Part shown: positions 35,987 through 44,526 of the stretch, piece after piece
How the letters are laid out: each line of letters opens with the position of its first letter
How positions within the stretch are numbered: position 1 is the stretch's first letter
Assembly (NCBI GenBank): GCA_947170435.1
Contig: CAMVTO010000020.1
Location: 1-44,577, forward strand
Direction: 5' to 3'
Length of the DNA stretch: 44,577 nucleotides
Source of the DNA: an uncultured Clostridia bacterium
Lineage (GTDB): Bacteria > Bacillota > Clostridia > Oscillospirales > Oscillospiraceae
Notes under the pieces: generated by a model
What the model was told of the DNA's origin: nothing
Seen by the model: only the letters and a program-made list of their open reading frames with translations
Database searches by the model: none
Translations under genes and position numbers: made by a program

Positions 35987-36090
35987 AGATACTCCTTATC
36001 GGAAAAAGCAATCACGGCAATACGCCGGTAAAATCTTTGTTAGTATTCACATAATATCGGGCCAGTATGCATGAAAAATAAGACAAATTG

Positions 36091-36108
36091 TCATGAACGG
36101 CCACAGAC
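36091..36108 (+). repeat. 18-bp near-repeat, copy 2
   Basis: TCATGAACGGCCACAGAC, 16 of 18 identical to the copy at 6457-6474. It lies in the 193-bp gap between yycI and murA. The same gap holds a small palindrome ATACCA-CATC-TGGTAT (36119-36134). Confidence 0.35.
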
Positions 36109-36179
36109 ATCCTTATGTATACCACATCTGGTATCAAAAAGCAATGCTTTCTCGCAAATATCCGTATGGCAAAAACCGG

Positions 36180-36983
36180 TCAATGATCTCGGGAAACATC
36201 ACCATTCACGGAGTTTACATAATATTCGTTTACATCCGTGGTAATTCGCCAAACAGGAATCAACCGCTGGGAGGCGGAGGCGGCGCTTTGCAGCAGATAG
36301 CCGCCGCGAATATCGTTGACCTCGGTGCAGACCTCGCCGCTGAGGTTGCTGTAGTCCAGAAAGCGGACCAGCGCGGTGATACCATCAATGCCGCTGCTGA
36401 GTTCAGCGGGCTCTACGGGCGGCACGAAGGAGCCGGTGACGGAAATCAGACGTCCGGCAAAGAACACCAGTTTCAAGTCCGCGTTGAATACGGTTGCGCC
36501 GGGCAGCATGCGGGCGGCGCCCACCTCGCCGGTGCCGCTGTTGACGGTGGAATAGAGCGCGCCATAGCCGTGGGCGGAGAAGAGCGATTCGTAATAGGCC
36601 TCCGGATCTTCCACCGCCCGCTCCAGTGTGGCCTCCACCGCGCCGCTGGAGCGCAGGAGACATTGCCCGCAGTCGTTGGCATAGCGATAGATGCCGCCGC
36701 CGACATCCTCCGCGGCGCATGGGCCGAGAATTGCCTCGGCAAAGGCGGCTTCGGCGGCAAGATCACGGGAGGGCTCCACAGCAGAGAGCAGAAGTGCGCC
36801 GCTTGGGATCCGGGCGGCATCCAATCGCACGCCGCTTGCCGCGTAGAGCTGCACCAACTCCTCCGTCGCGCGGTCAAAGGACGCGTGCTCCTGCGCGCGG
36901 CGGCTGAGCAGCAGCACCAACAGGCACGCATTGGTCAGCACAAGGATGGCGATGATGATGTTTTTGAGGCGCGAGCTGTTCAT
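36180..36983 (-). CDS. yycI: YycI-like regulator of WalK
   Basis: This 267-residue protein has a short cytoplasmic start, one membrane helix (NIIIAILVLTNACLLVLLL, residues 8-26) and an extracytoplasmic YycI/YpeB-like domain. The end EVNDIRGGYLLQSAA ... RLIPVWRITTDVNEYYVNSVNGDV is the signature beta-sheet of the YycI C-terminus. With YycH it forms a complex that restrains or tunes the WalK kinase through transmembrane contacts. GGAGG lies 7 nt before ATG 36983. It starts 16 bp after the yycH stop codon. Identity rests mostly on the tail and on position in the wal operon. Confidence 0.85.
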   Translation of the reverse strand: MNSSRLKNIIIAILVLTNACLLVLLLSRRAQEHASFDRATEELVQLYAASGVRLDAARIPSGALLLSAVEPSRDLAAEAAFAEAILGPCAAEDVGGGIYRYANDCGQCLLRSSGAVEATLERAVEDPEAYYESLFSAHGYGALYSTVNSGTGEVGAARMLPGATVFNADLKLVFFAGRLISVTGSFVPPVEPAELSSGIDGITALVRFLDYSNLSGEVCTEVNDIRGGYLLQSAASASQRLIPVWRITTDVNEYYVNSVNGDVSRDH

Positions 36984-36999
36984 GCGCGATCCTCCGGTT

Positions 37000-38310
37000 T
37001 TATTCTGCGATCCATGCGGGCATGGCTTCCTCGCTGCCCACATCCACATAGGCGACGATCAATTCGGCGCCCGGCCACACACGAGCGATGGCCGCGGCCT
37101 GGGCAAAAGGCAGCATGAGGGCAAAACTGTCAGTGATTGTATAGCTGCGCACCTTGAAGGTGAAAGCGGTTACACAACCGTTTTCTATGGTGACGCTGCC
37201 GGTGTGGGAGCTGTCCGAATAGCGGATCAGCGTGCCGTCAGACATCAGGTCAAACGTGATTTCATAGCGGCTGCCGCTCTGCACGGCGGCGCTGAGGTAG
37301 CAAGAAGCGTCGCCAAGACTGTCGCCCAGCAGCGTGAGCGCCAGATTTTGCGCGGCGGAGGCGGCTTCAAGCAGGGTGGGCTTCCCGGGAAGTGCGGCAG
37401 GGACGGAGTAGATCGAACCGGGGGCCGCTTCTGTTCCCTGATATTCAATGGTACCGTCCGGACGCAGGTAAAGCGTACTGGAGACCTCGCGCACGATGAC
37501 TGTGCCGGAGGATTCCGTGAAACGATTCTCTGTGTGTGCGTTGAACTCTGCGCGGCGGAGGAACTCATCTTCGTTTCCGCTGAGCGCGTTGACGACTTTC
37601 AAGGTTCCGCGGGGAGCGGGATCGGAGAGAATCAAGGTGTACGGGGAGAGCTCGCTGTAGGCGGGAGCGAGCAGGAAGGCGAAGTTTGCGCTGCTGCCGC
37701 CGCGAGAGGCGAGGTACTCGGTCAGCGACGGACTGCTGACGGCGGTGAAATAACGATAATGCTGGCCGGAGCCGTCCTCCGCATACAGCAGGGCGGCATT
37801 CGTGCCTGACGGGGAGAGGAGAAGCCTGCGAATCCTGTCCGGCACGGTGTCCGAACGGGAAACGTTCAGCAGCTGCTCGAGCAACTCAGAAGAAAGTGGG
37901 GCAGTAAAATCAAAATATAGTCCCTCCGCGCGCAGCGCGGCGAGGAACGCCGGCTGGCCGATCGGCTCGCCGTTGTGGGCGGAGCCGATGGCTTCGCCCA
38001 GGTAGGTACCGGCGCGCTCAAACTCATCGCTGAGCGTGGTGAGCGCGTCGGCGCCCTGGCGCGCAAAGCTGTTGGTACAAACCATACGCACCGGAAACAC
38101 AAAGCTCACCGCACCGGAGGGCGCGGCAGAGGCTATGAGGCTCTCCCGCCGAACGCGATCCTGCGCCAGCTCCAGCAGACTCCGGTCAGAGAGCGGACCG
38201 AACAGCGGGAGATTGGCAAAAAGAACCATGGAGGAGAGAGCCAGAAAGATGATGGCAAGGTTTTGCGCGCGGGCGAGCCGCCGCGCTTTCTTTTCGGAAG
38301 ACGGTTTCAC
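37000..38310 (-). CDS. yycH: YycH-like regulator of WalK
   Basis: This 436-residue protein has a basic N-terminus, one membrane helix (LAIIFLALSSMVLFANL, about 18-34) and a large extracytoplasmic domain rich in beta strands. It ends with a segment FTFKVRSYTITDSFALMLPFAQAAAIA. Overall layout and position fit YycH, the partner of YycI in control of WalK. Sequence similarity to Bacillus YycH is low, as usual in Clostridia. The start is GTG 38310: AGGAGG lies 7 nt upstream, and the GTGA overlaps the walK stop codon, which couples translation. Confidence 0.82.
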   Translation of the reverse strand: MKPSSEKKARRLARAQNLAIIFLALSSMVLFANLPLFGPLSDRSLLELAQDRVRRESLIASAAPSGAVSFVFPVRMVCTNSFARQGADALTTLSDEFERAGTYLGEAIGSAHNGEPIGQPAFLAALRAEGLYFDFTAPLSSELLEQLLNVSRSDTVPDRIRRLLLSPSGTNAALLYAEDGSGQHYRYFTAVSSPSLTEYLASRGGSSANFAFLLAPAYSELSPYTLILSDPAPRGTLKVVNALSGNEDEFLRRAEFNAHTENRFTESSGTVIVREVSSTLYLRPDGTIEYQGTEAAPGSIYSVPAALPGKPTLLEAASAAQNLALTLLGDSLGDASCYLSAAVQSGSRYEITFDLMSDGTLIRYSDSSHTGSVTIENGCVTAFTFKVRSYTITDSFALMLPFAQAAAIARVWPGAELIVAYVDVGSEEAMPAWIAE

Positions 38311-40082
38311 AGCGGTGCCTCCTGACCGTCCGTCTGCTGGATGGGCAGCTCCAGGCGGACTGTGGTGCCGGGGCCTTCGCGCTCAACAATGGACAGCGTG
38401 CCCTTGTGCCGCTGGACGATCTCGGTTGCGATGGACAATCCGAGACCGGTGCCGCCGGACTCGCGGGAACGCGCTTTGTCCACGCGGTAGAAACGCTCAA
38501 AGATGCGTTCGCGATCCTTCTTGGGAATGCCGATGCCGTCGTCGGCAACCTCCATCCAGACCTTGCCGTCTGCGTCACCGGCGGTGACGCGAATATGACC
38601 GCCGTCGGGCGTATACTTGACGGCGTTGCTCAGAATGTTCAGCATGACCTGCTCAATGCGCCCGCGGTCGCCCATGATCATCGGCAGATGCTCGGAGTAA
38701 TCGCCCTTGAGCTCGTGACCGTGGCGCTGGGCTTCCAGCGCAATGGAGCGGAGCACGGCATCGATGGCGTCAGCAAAGGGAAAACGCGCCATGACCATCT
38801 CTGTGCGCCCGGAGTCCAGACGCGAGAGCGTCAACAGATCCTGCACGATGTGAGTCATGCGGTCGGTTTCGCTGATGACAATGTCGAGAAAGCTGTTCTC
38901 GGTCTGGCGGTCAATGTCACCGTCCGCGTCGCGGATGGTCTCGGCGTAGGAGCGGATGTTGGTCAGCGGTGTGCGCATCTCATGGGAGACGTTGGCGACG
39001 AACTCCTTGCGCCGCTCTTCGGTCCTGCGGTGCTCGGTGATGTCGTGAAGCACGACCAGCACGCCGCCGTTTTCCTCGTCGGCGAACGCGGCGAAATACA
39101 GCTCCACGGAACGCTCGCCGACGGCAAGCTCCGCTTCGGAATAGTCGCCGCGGCGCATGCCGAGCACATGGGCAAAGGGGCACACCGGCTCAAAGATATC
39201 GGCGTATACGCATTCCTCCGGCGCACGGTTCAACAGTGCGACGGCAGCGGGGTTGCAGTGCATGAGCTGCTGATCGGCGTCATAGGCAACAACGCCGTCG
39301 GTCATGTGCAGGAACAGCGCGTCCAGCTTGCTGCGCTCGTTTTCCACCGCGTCCAGCGTGTCGTGCAGTACGCTGGCCATATCGTTGAAGGTGGTGGTCA
39401 GGATGCCGATTTCATCGTTGGAATCCACCACCAACACATCGTCAAAATCGCCGCCGGCGATGCGTTCGGCACCCTCGGTCAGCTTTTCAATGGGGTCGAT
39501 CATGGTTTTCGCCAGCAGGAAGCTCAACAGCACCGAAACCAGAAGCCCCACCAGCATCGCCTGCAAGATGATGAGCAGCAGCTCGCTGTTGAGCTCGGAG
39601 ACCGTAGCGCGGTCGTCACGGATATAGATGATGAAGTGGTTGTCGCCGCCGGAAACCGGCACCGCGACATCCATGTAGCTGGCGGCGATGTCGCTTTCGG
39701 AACCGACAGAGCCATTTCGGGCCGTGAGAATATTGGCGGTCTGCTCCAGCAATGCGCCGCCGGCTTCGTCGCTGCCGGTGAGAAATGCGCCGGTGTCGGC
39801 ATCGAGAATATAGTAGTTGCGGCTGCGGGAGTCAATGCCCAGCGTACCGGCATAGAGCTCCATCAGCGATTGCAGCCGCTGCGCACCGTCCTCCTGCGCG
39901 GCCTCTGTCTGAAGCGCGGAGTAAAAAGAGGCGTCTGAGAACGCGTCGTTCATCTGCTCATAGAAGCTGTCAATATAGAAGCTGGTGACGCTGGTCATCA
40001 AAAACGCGCCGACGACGGTCATCAGCGAGGTGATGAGCAGCACCAGGATCATCACAAGCTTCATGTGCAGCGAACGAAACAT
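38307..40082 (-). CDS. walK: Sensor histidine kinase WalK
   Basis: This 591-residue membrane kinase has helix 1 at 7-35 and an extracytoplasmic sensor of about 130 residues. Helix 2 at 168-192 is followed by a HAMP domain (AKTMIDPIEKLTEGAERIAGG), a PAS domain (about 250-350, LDALFLHMTDGVVAYDADQQL) and HisKA with phospho-acceptor His367 in VSHEMRTPLTNI. The HATPase has N box LSNAVKYTPDGG and G boxes VADDGIGIPKKD and GGTGLGLSIA. This is the complete WalK layout. It phosphorylates WalR and controls wall hydrolase and division genes. AAAGGAGG lies 8 nt before the ATG; the gene follows walR by 38 bp. Confidence 0.95.
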   Translation of the reverse strand: MFRSLHMKLVMILVLLITSLMTVVGAFLMTSVTSFYIDSFYEQMNDAFSDASFYSALQTEAAQEDGAQRLQSLMELYAGTLGIDSRSRNYYILDADTGAFLTGSDEAGGALLEQTANILTARNGSVGSESDIAASYMDVAVPVSGGDNHFIIYIRDDRATVSELNSELLLIILQAMLVGLLVSVLLSFLLAKTMIDPIEKLTEGAERIAGGDFDDVLVVDSNDEIGILTTTFNDMASVLHDTLDAVENERSKLDALFLHMTDGVVAYDADQQLMHCNPAAVALLNRAPEECVYADIFEPVCPFAHVLGMRRGDYSEAELAVGERSVELYFAAFADEENGGVLVVLHDITEHRRTEERRKEFVANVSHEMRTPLTNIRSYAETIRDADGDIDRQTENSFLDIVISETDRMTHIVQDLLTLSRLDSGRTEMVMARFPFADAIDAVLRSIALEAQRHGHELKGDYSEHLPMIMGDRGRIEQVMLNILSNAVKYTPDGGHIRVTAGDADGKVWMEVADDGIGIPKKDRERIFERFYRVDKARSRESGGTGLGLSIATEIVQRHKGTLSIVEREGPGTTVRLELPIQQTDGQEAPL

Positions 40083-40120
40083 GCTGTGCGCCTCCTTTCT
40101 GCAGAATATTCAGCACATAA

Positions 40121-40828
40121 TCAATGGGCCGAATAGTAATAGCCCACGCCGCGGCGCGTAAGAATCCGCGTCGGGTTGGCGGGATCGTCCTCAATTTTTT
40201 CGCGCAGCCGGCGTACCGTTACGTCCACTGTGCGGGCATCGTCCCCGACGTAGCCGTAGTTCCAGACCTGCTCCATCAGATCCACGCGGGAGAACACCTT
40301 GTCTGGATGACTGGCGAGGAAGGTGAGCAGCTCATACTCCCGCTGGGTGAGTTCCACGGGCGTGCCGTGCTTGTAGACCTGACTGTTCTCTGTGTTGATG
40401 CTCAGCGCGCCGCCGGCGCTCATGCCCTGATCGGCCGCCGCTGCAGGAGCGGACATCGCCGTGCGGCGGATGTTGGCCCGCACGCGGGCAATCAACTCGC
40501 GCATAGAGAAGGGCTTCGTGATATAGTCGTCCGCGCCGATCTCCAGACCGAGGATCTTGTCCTCCTCCTCCTCGCGGGCAGTGAGAATGATGACGGGGAC
40601 GTTGTCGCCCTCGTCACGCAGCGCTTTGCAGACGTCAAAGCCCATCATCTTCGGCATCATCACGTCCAGCAGAATGAGATCGGGCTTCTCTGCGCGCGCC
40701 AGCGCGAGGCCGGCTTCGCCGTCATAGGCCTCCAGCACCTCAAAACCCTCGCGGGTCAGATTGAAACGAATGATGTCAACGATATTCTTCTCATCCTCTA
40801 CGATGAGAACGCGCTTTTTCGGATCCAT
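40121..40828 (-). CDS. walR: Response regulator WalR (OmpR/PhoB family)
   Basis: This 235-residue DNA-binding regulator has a receiver domain with acidic pocket Glu11-Asp12, phospho-acceptor Asp55 in LILLDVMMPKMMGFDV, Thr in ILTAREEEED and Lys in YITKPFSMREL. The OmpR-type winged helix follows (VELTQREYELLTFLASHPDKVFSR, recognition helix DDARTVDVTVRRLREKIEDDP). The order walR-walK-yycH-yycI identifies it as WalR (YycF), usually essential in Firmicutes. CGGAGG is about 9 nt before the ATG. It is 17 bp after the NUDIX gene, so the operon may start with the GDPD-like gene. Confidence 0.95.
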   Translation of the reverse strand: MDPKKRVLIVEDEKNIVDIIRFNLTREGFEVLEAYDGEAGLALARAEKPDLILLDVMMPKMMGFDVCKALRDEGDNVPVIILTAREEEEDKILGLEIGADDYITKPFSMRELIARVRANIRRTAMSAPAAAADQGMSAGGALSINTENSQVYKHGTPVELTQREYELLTFLASHPDKVFSRVDLMEQVWNYGYVGDDARTVDVTVRRLREKIEDDPANPTRILTRRGVGYYYSAH

Positions 40829-40845
40829 AGGGAGTTTCCTCCGTA

Positions 40846-41388
40846 TTATTGATTTTGCCTGCGCATGGCATAAACCTTCAAAACGCCGGCAACGGTCTTG
40901 GCGTCCGTGAGCTCGCCGCTGAGCACACGGCGTACCATTTCGTCAAAGGGTGTTTTCACAAGGTCGAGAAACTCGTCCTCGTCGGGTGAGGTCGCGCCCA
41001 TGTCCAGCCCCTCGGCGAGATACAGGTGCAGCACCTCGCCGTAGGCGCCAGGAGAGACGACCAACGGCCCGAGGTCGACAAAGTGCCGCGGCGTTGCGCC
41101 GGTCTCCTCCTTCAGCTCCCGCAGCGCCGCGTCATGAGGGTCTTCACCGCGCTCCAGCTTGCCCGCGGGAATCTCCTCAAATATGCGGGAAAACACATAG
41201 CGATATTGCTTGACCGTCAGAATGTTGCCGTCGTTGTCGATGGCAACGATGGCGACGCCGCCGGGATGATCCGCGACCTCGCGCAGCCCCTGCTTGCCGT
41301 TGGGCAATTCAACCGTGTCTACATGCAGGCGAAGAATTTTTCCTTCGTAGATGAGCTTGGATGAGAGCTTCTTTTCCGTCATATCCAT
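40846..41388 (-). CDS. NUDIX hydrolase, ADP-ribose pyrophosphatase type
   Basis: This 180-residue enzyme has a full Nudix box GKLERGEDPHDAALRELKEETGA, matching GX5EX7REUXEEXGU. The preceding TVKQYRYVFSRIFEEIPAG is the substrate-side signature of ADP-ribose pyrophosphatases, which cleave ADP-ribose to AMP and ribose 5-phosphate. The start GGGAGG-ATG arrangement lies within the end of the previous gene; gap is 4 bp. It is transcribed together with the GDPD-like gene and walR, which suggests a housekeeping role. The exact substrate is inferred from family resemblance. Confidence 0.92.
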   Translation of the reverse strand: MDMTEKKLSSKLIYEGKILRLHVDTVELPNGKQGLREVADHPGGVAIVAIDNDGNILTVKQYRYVFSRIFEEIPAGKLERGEDPHDAALRELKEETGATPRHFVDLGPLVVSPGAYGEVLHLYLAEGLDMGATSPDEDEFLDLVKTPFDEMVRRVLSGELTDAKTVAGVLKVYAMRRQNQ

Positions 41389-41392
41389 GATG

Positions 41393-42412
41393 TCAACCTC
41401 CCAAGTCGTCTGGATCGAGACTGTCAGTGTAGACGGCGTTGACGCCGGAGTTCAACAGCGCCTGAGCCGCAGCTGCGTCGTTGGTGGTATGGGTGTAAAC
41501 GCCGATGCCATGCGCCTGAGCGATCGCCGAGTAGCTTGCTTTCCAGAGCTCTGCATTGATCGTCAGACCCAGAATGCCGTTCTGCTCACAGAACGTTGCT
41601 TTATTGTTGAACGATTCCTCGTTTCTGCCAAAATAATCCTGATAGAGGGTGTATATATAGTGAGGGAAGTGGTAAACGCCCTCCACCATCGAAAAATGGT
41701 CGGGGGAGTAAATCTGAATGATCATCCGGTCAAAGAGATAGGTCATGCCCAGCCGGTGCGCCTCGTTGACCATGGACTCAAACTGCACCGCAACGATTTC
41801 GTTGTCGAGAAGCTTCGTGTCGGTAATGATGCAGACGTCAGGATACTGCGCCAAAAGCAGCAGCAGATCGCGGAAAGAGACCGGGGTATAGGAGCCATTG
41901 ATCGGGGTGGCAAGAAATTGCTCCAGCGTGGGAACGTGCTGCAGGTCGATGCCCTCCTGAATACCGCCGATCCAATCGTGACGCAGCACCACATAACCGT
42001 CGGAGGTCAGACGCAGATCGACCTCAAAGACCCGCGCCCCGTTAGCGTAATGCTGCAAAAAGCCCTCCAGACAGTTGATGCCGCCCTTGTCGTCCACGGA
42101 GCCAAATGCGTGAATCACAACGTTGCTGTCTGCCAGAATCTCCGGGGCGCTGCGCTCGCCGACAGGCTTTTTTCGCTCCGGCGGAATGGCGTTGCGGATG
42201 CGCTCGGCCTCTGCTTCCGCCCGCTGCGCCATTGCGGCGAGCTCGTAAGCATCCAGCTCGACGCGCGCACTGTTCAGTTCGCGCCGCGTGCGGCGCCAGT
42301 TTACGCCAAACACGATGCTCAATGTGCCCAGCGTCAGAATGATGAGCGCAAGCGTCAGCGCGATCATCCGTTTGTAGAAAATTACACTTGGAATTTTTTT
42401 CTCTTTCGCCAC
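41393..42412 (-). CDS. Membrane-anchored glycerophosphodiester phosphodiesterase-like protein
   Basis: This 339-residue protein has one N-terminal membrane helix (MIALTLALIILTLGTLSIV, about 15-33), a coiled-coil linker of about 45 residues (RRTRRELNSARVELDAYELAAM) and an extracytoplasmic GDPD/PI-PLC-like TIM barrel. Catalytic features are IHAFGSVDD, VFEVDLRLTSDGYVVLRHDW (Glu-x-Asp and the catalytic His-Asp) and IITDTK. Such enzymes cut glycerophosphodiesters or teichoic-acid-like polymers. Start GTG 42412 has GGAGGG 8 nt upstream; a TTG 18 bp earlier has none. It heads the gene string leading to walR, so it could be an envelope enzyme co-regulated with WalRK. Substrate is unknown. Confidence 0.85.
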   Translation of the reverse strand: MAKEKKIPSVIFYKRMIALTLALIILTLGTLSIVFGVNWRRTRRELNSARVELDAYELAAMAQRAEAEAERIRNAIPPERKKPVGERSAPEILADSNVVIHAFGSVDDKGGINCLEGFLQHYANGARVFEVDLRLTSDGYVVLRHDWIGGIQEGIDLQHVPTLEQFLATPINGSYTPVSFRDLLLLLAQYPDVCIITDTKLLDNEIVAVQFESMVNEAHRLGMTYLFDRMIIQIYSPDHFSMVEGVYHFPHYIYTLYQDYFGRNEESFNNKATFCEQNGILGLTINAELWKASYSAIAQAHGIGVYTHTTNDAAAAQALLNSGVNAVYTDSLDPDDLGG

Positions 42413-42530
42413 AGGAAAGCCCTCCTGCAAACATTATAACTAATATATCATAACACAAATATATAAAAATTTCTACTGAAACTTGCAGAATACGGGAATA
42501 TTACATTTTAATGACAAAACCAATCAGCAC

Positions 42531-42559
42531 TTGTGCGCGCGGCAAACTTATGATATACT
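42531..42559 (+). promoter_or_regulatory. Promoter of smpB
   Basis: TTGTGC (42531-42536) and TATACT (42554-42559) are 17 bp apart, 29 bp before the smpB start. Confidence 0.6.
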
Positions 42560-42588
42560 GCTGTCTCGCCGATGAGGAGGTGCTCGCC

Positions 42589-43053
42589 ATGGCGGAGAAA
42601 AAAGGAATCAAGGTCATGGCGAACAATCGCAAGGCGTTCCATGACTATTTCGTTGAGGACAGATACGAGGCCGGTATTGAACTCAAGGGCACGGAGGTCA
42701 AGTCCGTGCGTGCCGGCACGCTCAACCTGAAGGACAGCTACGTCATTGCCAAGAACGGTGAGGCATACGTCCACAGTATGCACATTTCGCCCTATGACAA
42801 GGGCAACATCTTCAACCACGACCCTGACCGGCCCAAGCGCCTGCTGCTGCATAAGCGGGAGATCGTCAAGCTTGCCGCGCTCGCCGCGCAGGACGGCTAC
42901 GCGCTGGTGCCTCTGTCCGTTTATTTCAAGGACGCAAAGGTCAAGGTTGAGCTGGGCGTGTGCAAGGGCAAGAAAAACTATGACAAACGCGAGGCGGCCG
43001 CTCAGCGGGATGCCAAGCGGCAGATTGACCGTGCCATGCGGGAACGTTACTGA
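42589..43053 (+). CDS. smpB: SsrA-binding protein
   Basis: This 154-residue RNA-binding protein binds tmRNA and takes it to stalled ribosomes for trans-translation. Signatures are NNRKAFHDYFVEDRYEAGIEL near the N-terminus, GTEVKSVRAGTLNLKDSYVIAKNGEAYV, HISPYDKGNIFNHDPDRPKRLLLHKREI and the basic C-terminal tail GKKNYDKREAAAQRDAKRQI that enters the mRNA channel. ATG 42589 has GAGGAGGTG 5 nt upstream and gives the usual length; a longer open frame has no ribosome binding site. The tmRNA gene itself begins 1.5 kb downstream. Confidence 0.97.
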   Translation: MAEKKGIKVMANNRKAFHDYFVEDRYEAGIELKGTEVKSVRAGTLNLKDSYVIAKNGEAYVHSMHISPYDKGNIFNHDPDRPKRLLLHKREIVKLAALAAQDGYALVPLSVYFKDAKVKVELGVCKGKKNYDKREAAAQRDAKRQIDRAMRERY

Positions 43054-43087
43054 TTGATAAAACGATACAATACAGGAGGAAATCATC

Positions 43088-43618
43088 ATGAGCAATCCGC
43101 TTGTGACCATCGAGATGGAAGACGGCGGCGTGATGAAGGGCGAGTTGTACCCCGAGATCGCGCCCAACACCGTCAACAATTTCATCGCGCTGGCCAATTC
43201 CGGTTATTATGACGGCCTGATTTTTCATCGCGTCATCCCCGGCTTTATGATTCAGGGCGGCTGTCCGCAGGGCACCGGCACCGGCGGCCCAGGCTACTGC
43301 ATTAAGGGCGAGTTCACGGCCAACGGCTTCCAGAACGACCTCAAGCACACGCTGGGCGTGCTGTCCATGGCGCGCACCATGATCCCCGACAGCGCGGGCA
43401 GCCAGTTCTTTATCATGGTCGCCGACGCGCCGCACCTCGACAACCAGTACGCGGCATTCGGCAAGATCACTGAGAACGCGGACAAGGCGATTGAGATCAG
43501 CCGCGTCAACCGCGATATGTTCACCGACAAGCCCAAGAAGCCGCAGACCATCAAGTCTATCCGCGTCGACACGCTGGGGGAGGAGTATCCGGAGCCGGAG
43601 AAGCTGAGCGAACGATGA
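43088..43618 (+). CDS. Cyclophilin-type peptidyl-prolyl cis-trans isomerase
   Basis: This 176-residue cytoplasmic cyclophilin speeds proline isomerisation during protein folding. Catalytic and binding residues are in LIFHRVIPGFMIQGGCPQGTGTGGPGY (the active-site Arg and the FMIQ motif), LGVLSMARTMIPDSAGSQFFI and HLDNQYAAFGKI. No signal peptide is present. AGGAGG lies 9 nt before the ATG. Its stop codon overlaps the next gene's ATG (ATGA), and it lies 34 bp after smpB. Confidence 0.96.
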   Translation: MSNPLVTIEMEDGGVMKGELYPEIAPNTVNNFIALANSGYYDGLIFHRVIPGFMIQGGCPQGTGTGGPGYCIKGEFTANGFQNDLKHTLGVLSMARTMIPDSAGSQFFIMVADAPHLDNQYAAFGKITENADKAIEISRVNRDMFTDKPKKPQTIKSIRVDTLGEEYPEPEKLSER

Positions 43619-44373
43619 AAACTGCGATCATCACCGGCGCGTCCGCCGGCATGGGGCAGGAGTTTGCCCGCCACGCGCTGACGATTTTCCCGGAGATTGA
43701 GTGCTTCTGGCTGATCGCTCGCCGCGAGGGGCGCTTGGAGGAGTTGGCGGCGAAGCTGGAGGGCAAGAAGGTCGTGTGCATGGCGCTCGACCTCTGCGAC
43801 GAGAAGAGCTTTGACGTGCTGGAGGAAAAGCTCCGGGACGACAAGCCTGAAATCGAGCTGCTCATCAACAACGCCGGCTGCGGCTACCTCGGCAATGTGG
43901 GCGAGACGCCGGTCGATTGGCAGACGCGCATGACAAAGCTGAACGTTACGGCGCTCACCGCGGTGACGAGCCTCTGCGTGCCGTATATGTCCCGCGGCGC
44001 ACGCATTGTCAACGTCAGTTCCATCGCGTCGTTCTGCCCCAATCCGCGCATGACGGTCTACAGCTCCACCAAGGCGTATGTTTCGGCGTTCTCCCGCGGT
44101 ATCCGCGAGGAGCTGCGCGATAAGGGAATCACTGCGACGGCGGTGTGCCCCGGTCCGATGGACACGGAGTTCATCCACCTCGGCCAGATCAAGGGCCACT
44201 CCAAGACCTTCGACATCATGCCCTACTGCGACCCGTCCAGCGTCGCGGAGGGGACGCTGCTCTCCGCCAAGGCGGGCCGCGCGTTTTACACGCCGAAGGC
44301 GTTCTACAAGTTCTACCGTTTTGTCGCCAAAGTGACGCCGCAGGCGTTGATGGTGAAATTCGCGTGGACGTAA
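43615..44373 (+). CDS. Short-chain dehydrogenase/reductase
   Basis: This 252-residue NAD(P)-dependent SDR has cofactor motif TGASAGMG (residues 7-14), INNAGCGYLG, a catalytic Ser in VNVSSIASF and Tyr-x-x-x-Lys in VYSSTKAYVSAF. The later PGPMDTEF segment is typical. The last 40 residues (FYKFYRFVAKVTPQALM) are basic and amphipathic and could bind a membrane. Substrate is unknown. It starts in an ATGA overlap with the cyclophilin stop codon. Confidence 0.93.
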   Translation: MKTAIITGASAGMGQEFARHALTIFPEIECFWLIARREGRLEELAAKLEGKKVVCMALDLCDEKSFDVLEEKLRDDKPEIELLINNAGCGYLGNVGETPVDWQTRMTKLNVTALTAVTSLCVPYMSRGARIVNVSSIASFCPNPRMTVYSSTKAYVSAFSRGIREELRDKGITATAVCPGPMDTEFIHLGQIKGHSKTFDIMPYCDPSSVAEGTLLSAKAGRAFYTPKAFYKFYRFVAKVTPQALMVKFAWT

Positions 44374-44413
44374 AAGAAATTGCTGATATATCCCGAAGGG
44401 ATACCTCCGGCAT

Positions 44414-44446
44414 CCCCGCACAAACCAGCGAAGCGTTTGTGCGGGG
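44414..44446. other. Strong intergenic hairpin before ssrA
   Basis: CCCCGCACAAAC and GTTTGTGCGGGG form a perfect 12-bp stem with a 9-nt loop. There is no T tract on either strand. A smaller hairpin TATCCC-GAA-GGGATA precedes it at 44387-44401. It may separate the SDR operon from ssrA. Confidence 0.6.
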
Positions 44447-44526
44447 AAGAAGAGGAGGCGTGACGGAGTGAATGAGCCGTGGCGCGTGCGCCGCGGCGAA
44501 CGATACGAAGTCCACGCCGACGATAT

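Noticed and set aside
35987-36179. Clear promoter for murA in the yycI-murA gap
   Set aside because: Several A/T-rich hexamers exist but no pair has both a fair match and 16-18 bp spacing.
38406-39938. Long plus-strand frame opposite walK
   Set aside because: No domain, shadow composition, and walK has every kinase motif.
42433-42461. Promoter for the GDPD-like gene from TATAAT on the minus strand at 42433-42438
   Set aside because: The expected start would fall on the ribosome binding site and no -35 box is at the right distance; a more upstream start is more likely but was not found.
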